64,000 nt of DNA from Blastomussa wellsi (GCA_947652115.1 OX393568.1:1096853-1160852); one strand, 5' to 3'. Shown: positions 1-11,184, counted from the stretch's first letter. Numbers and translations: made by a program. The notes: generated by a model not told the origin, from the letters alone.

Positions 1-733
1 CGGTTAGTCTCCTTCGCAGCCGTTTTTTGGGATGTCACGCAAACGAAGGGGACTATATTTCGGTAGAATCACCTTAAACTGTTAAATAAACACTATAAAC
101 AACGTTATGCAGTGAAGCCAGGTAAGCCTGAAATAACATTCCGTTATTGCTTGGATCCAGGTTTGTAAATTTTAATAACATGAAAGCAAGTCGTTTGTCA
201 AAGTTTACAAAACTTCTATCGAACAGTGCAACCTCAATATCAAATATCACAGCATGTGTATGAATAGGAAGTGTGGGGGTGGAGGTGGTGGGGAAAAGAA
301 ATGTCGTGGAAGCGGAAAAGCCAAACGTATATCAGGAATAACGTCTTTTCTCCTTCAAATACTAAACTTTAGTTTGATTCATCTATTGTAATGCCAAGTT
401 GTAATTTTCATTCCAATTTTATTTCTAATCCCTGCCGCCCTGGCCCAACAATTTTCATTTCTTTGAATTGCATAAGCCTACCATTAACATTGTTCGCTAG
501 CACGTAATAACGATCACCGCGACGGCTAATAACATCACCTGTTGAGAAAAACAGGGGAGTCGCCTTTCATCTGAGGCAGATGCATTTGAACAAGATTTCC
601 AGATCACTTTCCCCACGCTTATCTCAAACAAAGATGTCATCATGCTTTGCAGGTGAGTTAACAATTGAAGTCCGTAAATACTCAGTTAGTTTTCAGTTTT
701 TATCACACGGATTTGGTGCTGTGAGGAGGAAAC
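1..733. other. 5' flank of astacin copy A
   Basis: Non-coding flank matching 11128-11889 upstream of copy C, and matching the inverse of about 7693-8400 next to copy B. It contains a 52-bp mini-element near position 5-55 and a possible noncoding exon ending near 652. No separate gene is supported. Confidence 0.6.
5..56. mobile_element. Ultra-short TIR element, copy in astacin A flank
   Basis: Same 52-bp sequence as 11133-11184: ends TAGTCTCCTTCG and CGAAGGGGACTA are inverted. The left target-site copy is cut off by the window edge; ATTTCGGT is seen on the right side. Confidence 0.6.
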
Positions 734-1962
734 ATGAAGTGGCTCTACGCTCTTGTTCTGTGTGGAGTGGTGTTCGCCGAGAATCCCCAAGGTAAGCTTG
801 TTCCCTCTTTGAAAGGTTTTAGCTATCTTTGGATGAGGATATTTCAATCTTCGCCTTTTTGTACGACTACTAAATGAATCGAAAGTTATTCTTCGTCTGT
901 GATTCTAACAGATGCATGCAAGTAACGGAATGAAACAAATCTGAGAAGTAGGTGACCATTTCATTGGCCCTTTTCGCGCTCGTAGAGCCAGTCAATCGAA
1001 AGCTCGTTCGACCATGAATTTCTTCGCATTGTTAAAAATAAGTGCAGCCAACGAGACGATAGCCGTGTAGGTCTGCCCATGCACAGTATTTTGACAATGT
1101 GATGAAGGAATTCATGGTCGATTACAGGACATACCCAACAAGCTCATGTCTATTTGTCTTTTACCATAAAAAATCAAAGCCAAAAGGATTATGCGAAGAA
1201 GTAAAAGTGTGAAAAAAAACTAAAATTCTAAAACCAAATTAAAGTTCATACTACGTAGAGCAACTAAAAACCAAAATGTAGAAACATAATTTTAGCATCT
1301 AACCTTTATTCAGTTCGGAAATTCTTGAAAACCACATGAATTACTACAAAGTTCAGTCCGACACATACACCCCTCTGTAACAGACCCACTGAAACCCTAC
1401 CCAGTGGATTATTTTCCCCGAACCAGCGGAAAATTTAGTCTTCTCAGTACCCAGTAAATATTTTGATTTTACCCAGTGACTGTGCGGTGTTACCCAGTGT
1501 ATTTTGTTTGCAAAAAATAATAACAAATAAGCAAAATAAAATAGAAAACGAGCGGACCAGGCCCAGTGGAAAATTAGCCAACCCGGTGACTTTTTTCCCG
1601 AAAACCCAGTGAGGATAAAGATTCCACTGGGTCTGTTACAAAGAGGTGTTCATAGTGGTTCGGTTGAACACGGCAAAAATAAACAGATTCCGTTCAACGA
1701 GTTTCCCTTCAAACTTTGCTGTTTTTCCATTCACAGATTAATTCAATCCGAGGTTCATATTTATCTTGAAAACCATTTTTATGATTTCCCCTTAATGAGT
1801 CCGTTTCCATGCAATTTGTTGCTTATTTCTGATAACTAACCGCACTAAACTTCGCTCCGACGAAGGGCCAACGCTCGAAACGTCAGCAATTGAATCTCTT
1901 TACGTTGGCCAATTGACATTATCAACCCAGTTGATAGAACCAAATTATATTGTTATACTTCA

Positions 1963-2003
<41 letters not shown>

Positions 2004-5000
2004 CTATTCATAAGTTTACAACAACCGCGCGTTAATGACGTCGTACTACGTCATTTGTATGTCGATGCATTTGTCAACCGTAGGCATTAGGCCGATGAGC
2101 GCTCAAGAATTTCTGCAGTTATTGCAAAATTATCCAACAATCTATCGATCAATAGATTGTTTGGTTGGTTGGTCGATCGATTGACCGATCGATTGGTTGA
2201 TTTTTTATTTATCATTTACTTCAGAGAATATTGGCAATGAGGATCCGAATCTCTATGGAGACATGATATTAACGAATACTCAACGTATGGCGGTCGAGCT
2301 GGGTTTGGATCCAGATAATCCTTTTGGGAGATTTGCAATTTCCCGACGGTGGCCTGGTGGTGTGATGGTTTATACCATTCACCCCACTCTTGGTAAGTTT
2401 AGTTCCTAGTCACCGGTCTCCCGCTCATACTTCGCGCATGTTTTCATTTTCGCGCACTCGTTCTCAATGATCTTCTACGTTGATTTCTCCCTATCCCAAT
2501 CAAAGCATCGCAAAGCTCAAATATGTTGTATTCTTTTTCTCCAACCAAAGGACTACTAATACTACCTTAACTGTATAACGAACACGCTATAGTTTATCGT
2601 TCGATTGATTTACACTGCATAGTGTATAGGATCGGATGTACATTAACTACTTTGACTATTTCACCGGTTTTGTTGTCTTGAATAGCTCGTAATCGTCGGG
2701 CCATGTGGGCGATTAAAAAAGGAATGGAGGAATGGACGAAAAAATCTTGCATCCGCTTCAGGCAAAGGAAAGCTGAACCAGCGTTTGCATATTTTATTCC
2801 TGGTTCAGGGTAAGCAAACTCTTGGAAGTCTTAAAAAGTGTCATAGTCATCTGCTTTTTGATGTTAACAAGTTGACATTCTTGGCCCAGACTGAAAGCAA
2901 CGTAATCTGCCTTTGAAGAATTGGTCCTGCCTTTGCAACAGAGGTGCCGGAGGACTTGTTATGACTTACATGAAATGAAACAGTTCTATTAAAGCGCCAA
3001 GGAGTATAATAATATCAATATTCTTCTGATATGTTGAAATGTATATAGATTTCATGACGAAGACGACGGAAGATAGTCAACTCAATGAGTAACGTTATTT
3101 TGATTTTTGACAGGTGCAGCTCATACGTGGGAAGACTTGGACGCCGTCAAGATATCACTCTTGGACGGCGATGTTGGACAAGAGGAATTGCGGCTCATGA
3201 AATTGGTTAGTGTTAGCGATTATAATTTTTCTAGCAATTAGATTAAGAAATAAAAGCCTAAGAGCCGATATAGTTGATGTCAACATTTATCTACAACTAA
3301 GCTACAATAATTTTTAAGCTCGGTAATTAGGTTAAGGGCCTTGGTGTTCTAATAAATATGATAAACATTAGATGTGGCATTCGCTACCATATGTGCGGCT
3401 TATGCGCAAGCTCATAAACTAGGGTCCAACTTTATTATTTTCCAGGTCACGCTTTGGGCTTCTACCATGAACACTCTCGCCCTGACAGGGACCGCTTCGT
3501 CACCATCTTGTGGAATAACATCATTCCCAGTAAGCGAAACAATCACGTTTCTCTGTGTGATCCACCCTTTTTTTTAATAATCTCATTTCAGAATGAAATT
3601 TTCGAATGCGTTAGCAATAAACCGGTATACAACCGTCCAAATATTGGGGTTTACCTCGATGTAAAACCTGTGACTTTTTTCTTTTTTGTTGAGCTATTGT
3701 TTTTCTATTCAAAATTGCTTTGAGTTCTTTGTTGCCTTGTTCAATCTTTTTTTTACGTCAATGGTGAGTTTCACAGGTTTTTACGCCAAAAATTGCTCTT
3801 GCTCTTGCCAGAATCCTTAGCGTTTTGTCCGAAAAATGTCGAAAATTTTCGAAACTAAGGGGGGGGGGACGCAGTAGTTAAAATTGTAGTTAAAATTGAC
3901 CAATTCTTACATTGCATTGATTGATCAAATTTTTAGAAGAGAAGCACAATTTCAAGAAGATTAATTTCAATACTCTTGGGACACCATATGAATTCTCTAG
4001 TGAGATGCATTACGGGCCCAAGTTTTTCACCAGGAATGGAAAACCAACAATTGTTCCAAAGGCGAAGGTATGTTACTATAGTTACACTTTTAATAAGCTC
4101 TTTTTGTTCAGTTATCTTGGTGTATGTGAAGACGTTACGATAGAAACAAACCACCATCAACGAAACAAATGTTTAATTCAAAATTTCCTATCATGTGATG
4201 TCATCATCATCATGCGCCACTGATGTCAACTTAGTACACCTCTGTTACACTTTTATTAACCCAAAAAGCACAATGCATCGTCTTCGCCCGCACTTACATT
4301 CGGTTATTACTAGTACCACGGGAATCACGGGAATTCCATCAGTTTGATCGTGATGCCAGTAGACCTATCAAATGCAGTTTTAATTGAAAATTGCTGCTGA
4401 CACCACAACCCGACAAATATAGGCTGCTGAATAACCTGTTGCAGGCTCTTGGTAGTTGAACAGGCTGAGCCGCAAACTGGTAGGGAAGATCACATGAATG
4501 AATATTCTGCCAAATCAATAGTCAAGACCAATTCCGATATAATATATAGATCTAGCCAAGCCTAAAAGCGGAGCTCCATAGTTTTTGCTGATTCTTAACA
4601 GTTTAAGGAAATTATCTAAATCAGTGAAAATTCTAGCGTACGCAACTCCTCAAGAACGATTTCGTTACCGAAAGCATCAGAATTGTCAACTCCAATCACA
4701 TATATTCCGCCGAGGATGGCCATGAAAAACTACAAAATCCACCAAAAAACCGGACCTATGCCCGCGATACAATGGAAAACCATTACCTAGTCAGCGGTCA
4801 ACTTCAAAAAACCATCTGATCCCGATGGGTCGTAACCTGAGCCCGCGATACCTTATTTTGACAGCAATGCCTTGTCTTGGCAGCTGTCAATGGATCATAC
4901 AAATTCGCTTTGAAAGTTCTTTACGGAAACAGACCTGGGTAATGCTATTTCCCGACACAAATCGCTGGTTGTCACCGGCACCTCGTTACCAGGCCTAATC

Positions 5001-5761
5001 CGCGCGTACATACGCTGGCGACCACCAGATATTTTTCGGTTTGATGGGTTTACTAATTTCTATAGGTATGGATGCCCCCGAGGCTTGAGGGGTGTCACCG
5101 AGGCTTAGGGGAATAAAACAAAAGATGTTGCATCGAGGCTTAGGGGTGAATAAATAATTTCTTTTGTTTTATTTCCCCAAGCCTCGTCGCCATGTTACAA
5201 TTGTAATATATCCGAATTTGTCTATTATACAATTATTGTAACAGCAATAGTTTTGGTACCGGAACGTGGGGGGGCGTTTAACCCTGCCACCACTGTATCC
5301 CTCTAGCTCACCCCTGCTTCACTGCCTATGCAAACTGTTGTAAAGCTGTACAAAATAACCGCTGCTAATTTATCTTGCGCCCGTGATTTTTGTTTTACTT
5401 TTCAGGTTCGGATTGGACCGCGGAATTCTATCAGTCTTACAGATGCGTATAAAATGAACAAGCTGTACCGAGGCGTTTGCAAACGAGGGTAATATCTACA
5501 GGTCTGAGGTAATGTATGGCATGGGAGATCGGAACGACAAATACAATTAACAAATCCCTTGAAAAATGCAATTGAATAGTCTTTCGGAATAAAATTGTTA
5601 AACCATCAGTTCTAGGGTCGTAATCTTAAACAAATTAATTATAAATATATATTTTTAATTTTACCTCTACATTGACTTATCGACATTGATAATTGTTTGC
5701 TTTTGTTTTTTGCAGGCCGTTTGGGAATCAAGCATTATATAAATATAGTCGGAAAGACTAG
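734..5761 (+). CDS. Astacin-family zinc metalloendopeptidase, copy A (8 exons, about 261 aa)
   Basis: Predicted secreted zinc endopeptidase of the astacin (M12A) family. Exons: 734-791, 2225-2392, 2686-2809, 3114-3205, 3446-3529, 3937-4067, 5406-5488, 5716-5761; all junctions are GT-AG and in phase, total 786 nt with stop. Residues 1-16 form a signal peptide (MKWLYALVLCGVVFAE). The prodomain carries YGD, a variant of the family's FxGD inhibitory motif. The zinc motif is split by an intron: HEIGHALGFYHEHSRPDRD, with the Met-turn SEMHYGP downstream. Four cysteines (SCIRF, GCSSY, RRCW, GVCKRG) match the two conserved disulfides. There is no CUB, EGF or ShK tail, so it is a minimal astacin. The last exon is inferred: without it the frame stops at 5489. 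A poly(A) signal AATAAA lies at 5793. A noncoding first exon may end near 652, before a GTGAGT donor. Odd features are RRCW where copy C has RGCW, and HEHS where copy C has HEQS. Confidence 0.88.
1367..1649. mobile_element. MITE with CCCAGTG subterminal repeats, in astacin A intron 1
   Basis: About 283 bp with imperfect TIRs (ACACCCCTCTGTAACAGACC at the left, inverse at 1625-1649). The interior holds many CCCAGTG and CCCAGCG heptamers in one orientation, a common layout for transposase binding sites. The same insertion is in copy C but not in copy B. Confidence 0.75.
1845..2010. repeat. Dispersed repeat R (CGAAACGTCAGC family), astacin A intron 1
   Basis: Carries the motifs GCTCGAAACGTCAGC, AATCTCTTTACG, TTGGCCAATTGACATTATC and CCCAGTTGATA, then a tail ending in CTTACCCCCTCTATT. 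The same sequence, partly inverted, recurs in FRY introns at 46437-46680 and 52620-52796. Confidence 0.75.
2150..2204. repeat. Tetranucleotide tract (GGTT/GATC) before astacin A exon 2
   Basis: Runs of GGTT and CGATCGAT units immediately upstream of the exon 2 acceptor at 2224. Confidence 0.7.
5097..5190. repeat. Foldback repeat CGAGGCTTAGGGG in astacin A intron 6
   Basis: CGAGGCTTAGGGGAATAAAA is answered by an inverted TTTTATTTCCCCAAGCCTCG, giving a hairpin of about 90 bp. The same hairpin is in copy C. Confidence 0.65.
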
Positions 5762-6668
5762 TATGTGATAAATGTAAACCAATTAAAAGCAGAATAAAAG
5801 CATTGTAAATTACACATTTGAGTTTCTTTGCGATTGTAATTCATAAGACTGAGGTATTCGACAAGAAGACGGGCAATATTTGCGCTTTAAGGCTGATCTA
5901 TGCAAATAATCAATGGCTTCTTTCTTTTTCCGCTTCAAATTTGCACTCATGTCTAGAAATAAACGTAGTCACGAAATTTACAAATTTAACGATTTTAATT
6001 TACGGCCTTGCTGAACTTACATATTTTACGATTTTTTCTTGTTACAGCTGTGCGAAAACTGCATATTTTAATGATTTTTCTAACGACCTTGCAAAAATTA
6101 CAAATTTTACGATTCTTCGCAACGATTATTCGTTACTTCGCTTTACGTAATTTTCAAAAGCTGCCCCCCTTTGTCATGCTAACTACAACTCTGCGGATTT
6201 TACAAATTTAACTATTTGAACAATTTTGTGTTAACGCAATTTTCGTAACTGCGTCGTTCATTTCTGGGTCCAAATCATCTTTTCACTAAATGGACGTACC
6301 GCTCCGATCCAAGCGTTCCAGAAACGCCTGACGAACCTTGAAACTCCTCTTTGCAGCTGCCTCAATTTTCGAAGATCTTTCCTAGTCAGTTTTGCAAACA
6401 GTGTTCTTATTTGACAATTTTTTTGATAATCAAAAACTCTTAGGGCACTTTTTCGATTTTTTTTTCGAGTTTTTTTTTTTACCTTCGAAACAAAAAGTGT
6501 AAGAAGCTACAGCCACTCCAGGATTATGCTTTCTTAAGAAATAAAGCAATTTTTTTTAATCGAAATTTATTCAACGCATTGTCCTGTACAGCTGCATAAA
6601 TTCCTTTTTTACAGTATTGCATACGTTGCATTGTATTTCTAATATATAGCTAGTTTCCACATTGTCGC
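5762..6668. other. 3' flank of astacin A with degenerate AT-rich tandem repeats
   Basis: After the poly(A) signal, about 5965-6160 consists of diverged units built around ACGAAATTTACAAATTTAACG and CCTTGCAAAAATTAC. The same block follows copy C (about 17545-17710, shorter). The flank ends at the junction with the inverted copy B at 6669. No gene is seen. Confidence 0.6.
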
Positions 6669-7692
6669 CAAGAGTGGGGTGAATAGTATAAACCATCACC
6701 CCACCAGGCCACCGTCGGGAAGTCAAAAGTCTTCCAAAAGGATTATCTGGATCCAATCCCAGCTCGACCGCCATACGTTGAGTATTCGTTAATATCATGT
6801 CTCCATAGAGATTCGGATCCTCATTGCCAATATTCTCTAAAGTGAAAGATAAATAATAAGTCAATCAATCGATCGATCGATCAGTCAGTTTAGGTCGGTC
6901 GGTCGATCGGTCAGTGGATCGGTCGGTCGGTAGGTCGCTCGATCGATCGAGCGGTCAGTGGGTCGGTCGGTAGGAAGGTCGGTCGGTCGGTCAATCGATC
7001 GATCAATCGGTCAGTCGGTCGGGCGGTAGGTAGGTCGGTCGGTCGTTGAATGGAATCTGTTTATTTTTGCCATGTTCAACTGAAGCACTACAAATGTGCC
7101 GGACTGAACTTTGTAGTAATTCATGTGGTTTTCAAGAGTTTCCGAACTGAATGAAGGTTAGTTGTTAAAATTCTGTTTGCACATTCTGGTTTTGAGTTAA
7201 TTTACGAAGTATGAAGTTTGATTTTAGAATTTTAGATTTTGCTCCCACTTTTACCTCTTTGCTTAATTATTTTGGCTTTGCTTTGTTATGATAAAAAACA
7301 ATAGACGTGAGCTTGTTGGGTACGTCCTGTACCATGAATTCCTTCATCACTTTGTCAAAATATTGTGACACACGTGGCTTATACGTCTATTTGTTAAATA
7401 CTCGAGTGAATGAACAAACGAGCTTTCGATTGGCTGGCTCTATGATAGGCGAAAAGGGCCAATGAAATGGTCACCTACTTCTCAGATTTGTTTCATTCCG
7501 TTACTCGCATGCATCTGTTAGAATCACAGACGAAGAATAACTTTCGATTCATTTAGCAGTCGTACAAAAAGGCGAAGATTGATAAATCCTCATCCAAAGA
7601 TAGCTAAACCCTTTCTAAAAGCAAGCTAGCTTACCTGCGGAATTCTCGGCGAACACCACTCCACACAGAACAAGAGCGTAGAGCCACTTCAT
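6669..7692 (-). pseudogene. Truncated inverted astacin copy B (signal peptide and prodomain exons only)
   Basis: Minus-strand fragment homologous to copies A and C. Exon 1 is 7692-7635 (MKWLYALVLCGVVFAENS), with an intact GT donor. Exon 2 is 6836-6669, with a CTTTAG acceptor, encoding the ENIGNEDPNLYGD prodomain up to IHPTLG. At 6669 the homology stops at the exon 2 end and the sequence becomes the 3' flank found after copies A and C, so the exon 2 donor and all catalytic exons are absent. Reading continues about 35 codons into that flank before a stop. Intron 1 is about 0.8 kb against 1.4 and 1.9 kb in A and C because several insertions are missing. It can encode no protease; any product would be a secreted prodomain peptide. 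Most likely a rearrangement relic. Confidence 0.85.
6866..7048. repeat. Expanded GGTC/GATC tetranucleotide array in copy B
   Basis: About 180 bp of interrupted GGTC and GATC units, at the same intron position as the shorter tracts in A and C but several times longer. Confidence 0.8.
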
Positions 7693-8474
7693 GTTTCTTC
7701 CTCACAGCACCAAAACCGTGTGATAAAAACTGAAATATAATATAACTGAGTATTTACGGACTTCAATTGTTAACTCACCTGCAAAGTATGATGACATCTT
7801 TGTTTGAGATAGGCGGGGAAAAGTGGTCTGAAAACCTTGTTCAAATGCATCTGCCTCAGATGAAAGGCGACTCCCCCGTTTTTCTAAACAGGTGATGTTA
7901 TTCGCCGTCGCGTCAAAGCGTTTTATTATTCAGCGGAGATCGCTATTATGTGCTAGCAAAGTGAGCACTGTTAATGAGAGGCTTAAACAAAGAAATGAAA
8001 ATCGCGCCGTCAAGACTGCAGGAATAAGAAATAAAATTGCAATGAATATTGAACAGAGTAAGTATAAAGGCTGACACTAAATAACTCAAACTAAAGTTTA
8101 GTATTTGAAGGACAAAAGAAGTTGTTCCTGATATACGTTTGGCTTTTCCTCTTCCACGACATTTCTTTTCCCCACCACCTCCACCCCCACACTTCCTATT
8201 CACACACATGCTGTGATATTTGTATGTATGACAAATGATTTGCTTTCATTTTATTAAAATTTACAAACCTGGACCCAAGCAATAACCTTTCACAACTGAA
8301 TGTTATTTCACGCTTACCAAGCTTCACTACGTAACCCGTAACCCTGTTAACTCTATAGAGTTTAATAGTTTAGGTTATTCCAACGAAATAGAACTTGCAA
8401 TATATTTTCATTCAAACTTTCTCTGTTGAATTGGTTGCCGCAACCAATTAAGGGAATGACCTTGAATATACCCC

Positions 8475-8583
8475 ATAATCCCATAAATTAACAGCTTTTA
8501 AATGCGTTTTCATTTGAACCGTTCATTGCACGCATTTTGTGTGAGCAGAATAATAGGAACAAAGCAAAGCAAAGCATTAAAAA
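8475..8583. repeat. Outer end of the inverted duplication (arm B)
   Basis: Inverted match to 10935-11090, for example TTTATGGGATTATGGGGTAT. It marks the distal end of arm B; the matching end of arm C begins near 10935. Confidence 0.7.
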
Positions 8584-9268
8584 CGAATGTATAGCATTGA
8601 TGTCGAGAAGCGATTTGATGTATGTTTCGCGATGAAGACACGCATCTTCAATCGACAAGGATTTAATATATTTCAAGCGCGCAGTGGTCTTGAGGCCGCA
8701 ATTAGAACCACGATGGCAACGCCTACGAGGACGTCCTGCTAAAAATGCATTTACATTTCAAGTAAGAATCTCGCAACTCTCAAAAATTTTTTTGTGTTAT
8801 TATCAGTATCAGCGATAATAATTCTTCTTTGATTTTTAAGCTCTTATTTAATGCAAACTAGAAACATGAAAGACTAGCCGTTGCATGTGGCTCACGTCAT
8901 CATCATCATCATTTAGTTATTCGCCACATTGTGAAGGATTATTAAGTTACAATTGGAGCGGAATTAGTAAGGCGAGGAGACCTCCAAGAAAAAACCAGGC
9001 TTATAGAAGGAGGCCACCTTGTTATCAATATATTTGAAAATTAACCTGTGGAAGTGCGGCTAGGCAAATTCAGAATCATCTTTTTCTTAAAAGTTGGAAA
9101 GCTTGTTGAACCAGTGATGGATGTTGGCAGAGAATTCCAAATTTTAGGACCTTGTTAGATTATCGAAAACTGCTTAGGATGTGTACGACAGTGATGTGAT
9201 CGATGTACTTGACTACTTGTCCGGAACAAATTGAGAAGCATCGGCGATACTCGCATTACTACGTCAGT
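8584..9268. other. Unassigned part of the spacer between inverted arms
   Basis: No coding sequence or recognised repeat was found. It contains a short CATCAT run near 8897. Not shared with the astacin duplication units. Confidence 0.4.
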
Positions 9269-9384
9269 TAGTGCTGGCGTGTTTGCGGTACAACATTTTA
9301 TTCCAAGCGCGACACATAGCTGGCAGCAAAAACGTGTTAGCTGATAGTCTTTCTGGCTTGCAGGTGGAAAAATTCAAACGCATA
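9269..9384 (+). mobile_element. DIRS-type retrotransposon RNase H fragment
   Basis: One frame reads LACLRYNILFQARHIAG followed by SKNVLADSLSGLQ. The pattern ARHIxGxxNxLADxLSxLQ is the C-terminal RNase H region of DIRS and related retrotransposons (family knowledge). Only about 38 residues remain and no other part of the element is visible, so it is a relic. Confidence 0.6.
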
Positions 9385-9431
9385 TCCCGGGGCATGGAAA
9401 TCATTTATTTGGTAAATATATAAAAATAAAC

Positions 9432-10140
9432 AAATAGAGTGTAGAGAATACGTTAAATATTTAGGAGTCCTGATAGACAACAAACTTTCCTGGAATAACC
9501 TATTGACACGATTCTTTTAAAAATCAGTAGAACCGTTGGGCTATTATCAATACTGCGACATTTTGTTCCTTTTATCACTCCCTGCATGGTAGTGCCCTAT
9601 CTTCGATACGGTCTAATTTTTTATTCCTTCAGAAACGCGCTCTTCGCTTTATCTTCTTCGCTAAACCGCGCGATTATGCCATCCCACTCTTTATAAACAC
9701 AAAAATTTTACCTATTAACTTTCTCTCAGTATTATCAGCTACTAGCAGAAACAATGTTTGACGTGAGCAACAACTTGGTACCTACAAATATTCAGCAAAT
9801 TGTTTCTTCAACTTTCTCATGTACATTCATACGGCACTAGATCGTCTACTTCTCAAAACTTCTATATAAAAAATCGAATCTTGAAATCCTAAAAAACTCT
9901 AGGCTCGATTTCCGCCGCTCTCTCGAGTCCAGTCTTCATCGAGCCTAAAAAACTCCTTCTCGTGCCAAATTGTGGAATGAGATACCGACCAAGTTGCGCA
10001 CACTTTCAAAACGCAAATTCAAATTTACCATTCGTGCATTATTGCTAGATATTTTGGAGACCAGTGATACCTATTATGAGATTGATGAAATTATTCTTAA
10101 AATGAAGAAAGCTGAACAAATTTTTTGAAACTTGCCTGCC
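9432..10140 (+). mobile_element. LINE reverse-transcriptase C-terminal fragment, degraded
   Basis: Frame fragments read VKYLGVLIDNKLSWNN, then ISRTVGLLSILRHFVPFIT, LQKRALRFIFFAKPRDYA and, near the end, LWNEIPTKLRTLSKRKFK, finishing KMKKAEQIF-stop at about 10127. This is the usual order of the C-terminal part of non-LTR retrotransposon ORF2 (YLGVxID ... KRALRxI ... LWNxIP). Frameshifts and a deletion break the frame, and a 46-bp element is inserted at 9900-9945. The 3' UTR resumes at 10622 after another insertion. Confidence 0.75.
9900..9945. mobile_element. Micro-element GGCTCGAT, shortened copy with 10-bp TSD
   Basis: 46 bp starting TAGGCTCGATTTCCGCC and ending ATCGAGCC, inserted in the LINE and flanked by the direct repeat TAAAAAACTC (9890-9899 and 9946-9955). 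Longer copies lie at 19236 and 41038. Confidence 0.7.
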
Positions 10141-10146
10141 TATAAA

Positions 10147-10615
10147 GAGGGACTCAATGGGGTTTACCGTTAGCCGTAAAATGGCCAAAAATTTAGCCGT
10201 TAGGCGTAAAAATGAAAGAATTTATACCGTTAGCCGTAAAAAATGTTAACCGTAAAAAATCTAAATACAATAGTAAAGGCCTCGAGAACTTTTTTTGAGT
10301 CTGATGTGTTGTACGTTTATGTGTTCTGGTAGCGAGAAAAGCCGATCGAAACCGGAAGTGTCGTAAGTGTCTACATAATTTCCTTGTTTATTTTCCTTTG
10401 AATACTTTAAACTCTATCTTATTTTGGTATTTTTGATATAAAAAATACTTTTTTTATCTCAAAATGGTTTAAAGACTTTAAGTATGTTTTACAACAATGG
10501 AAATTAACATTTAACTTGTTAAAACAATAGCAATTATTTTTTAACTCCTCCTGTTAATCGTAATGGAACGAAATTAACCGTTAACCGTAAAAGCCACTAC
10601 CCCATTGAGACCCTC
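10147..10615. mobile_element. 469-bp TIR element with CCGTTAGCCGTAAAA repeats and TATAAA duplication
   Basis: Ends GAGGGACTCAATGGGG and CCCCATTGAGACCCTC are inverted with one mismatch. Direct repeats TATAAA flank it (10141-10146, 10616-10621). Subterminal units ACCGTTAGCCGTAAAA occur near the left end and TTAACCGTTAACCGTAAAA near the right. No ORF is present, so it is non-autonomous. It interrupts the LINE. Confidence 0.75.
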
Positions 10616-10621
10616 TATAAA

Positions 10622-10866
10622 GCAGCGAGCTAATGTTTTTATTTTCCTTTCCTCAAAGTTTAAAAGCATCCTTTTCATATGCTGTTTTTCTCCTTAATCT
10701 GAAGAACTTTCCTTTTTTCCTACTTTTTTTCTATTCTCATTTTGTGCAGTATTCTTCTTAAATATTACTCCTAGCCCGCCTAGATTAGCTCTGCTATTTG
10801 CGGTGCCCGGCAAGACATCTGTCAAAAATATTATTTGCTTAACTCAAAAAAAATAAAGTCTTGAAA
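10622..10866 (+). mobile_element. LINE 3' UTR remnant
   Basis: Continues the LINE after the inserted element and ends in an A-rich tail with AATAAAG near 10850. Assigned by position and A-rich 3' end. Confidence 0.5.
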
Positions 10867-11132
10867 GTGTTGAAACATGCATCAAATTGCTTCTTGACAT
10901 CAATACTATACATCCGTTTTTACATTTTTTTGCTTTGCTTTGTTCCTATTATTCTTCTCACACAAAAAGCGTGCAATGAGCGGTTGAAAAGAAAACGCTC
11001 TTGAAAGCTGGTAATTTATGGGATTATGGGGTATATTCAAGGTCACCCTGCTCTTAAACAAATACCGGCACGCACCACACCAATTCAACAGGGAAGGTTT
11101 GAATGAAAATATATTGTGGGTTCTATTTCGGT

Positions 11133-11184
11133 TAGTCTCCTTCGCAGCCGTTTTTTGGGATGTCACGCAAACGAAGGGGACTAT
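11133..11184. mobile_element. Ultra-short (52 bp) TIR element with 8-bp target duplication
   Basis: Bounded by inverted ends TAGTCTCCTTCG and CGAAGGGGACTA and flanked on both sides by the direct repeat ATTTCGGT (11125-11132 and 11185-11192). The inverted copy B at 8382-8389 shows a single, uninterrupted ATTTCGTT at the same site. An 8-bp duplication suits hAT-type transposases; that family assignment is inference. Confidence 0.7.

Noticed and set aside
580..795. 71-codon plus-strand open frame over the astacin A start (and its twin at 11736)
   Set aside because: Runs through a splice-donor-like GTGAGT and out of frame with the signal peptide ATG at 734; treated as a frame shadow over a 5' noncoding exon.
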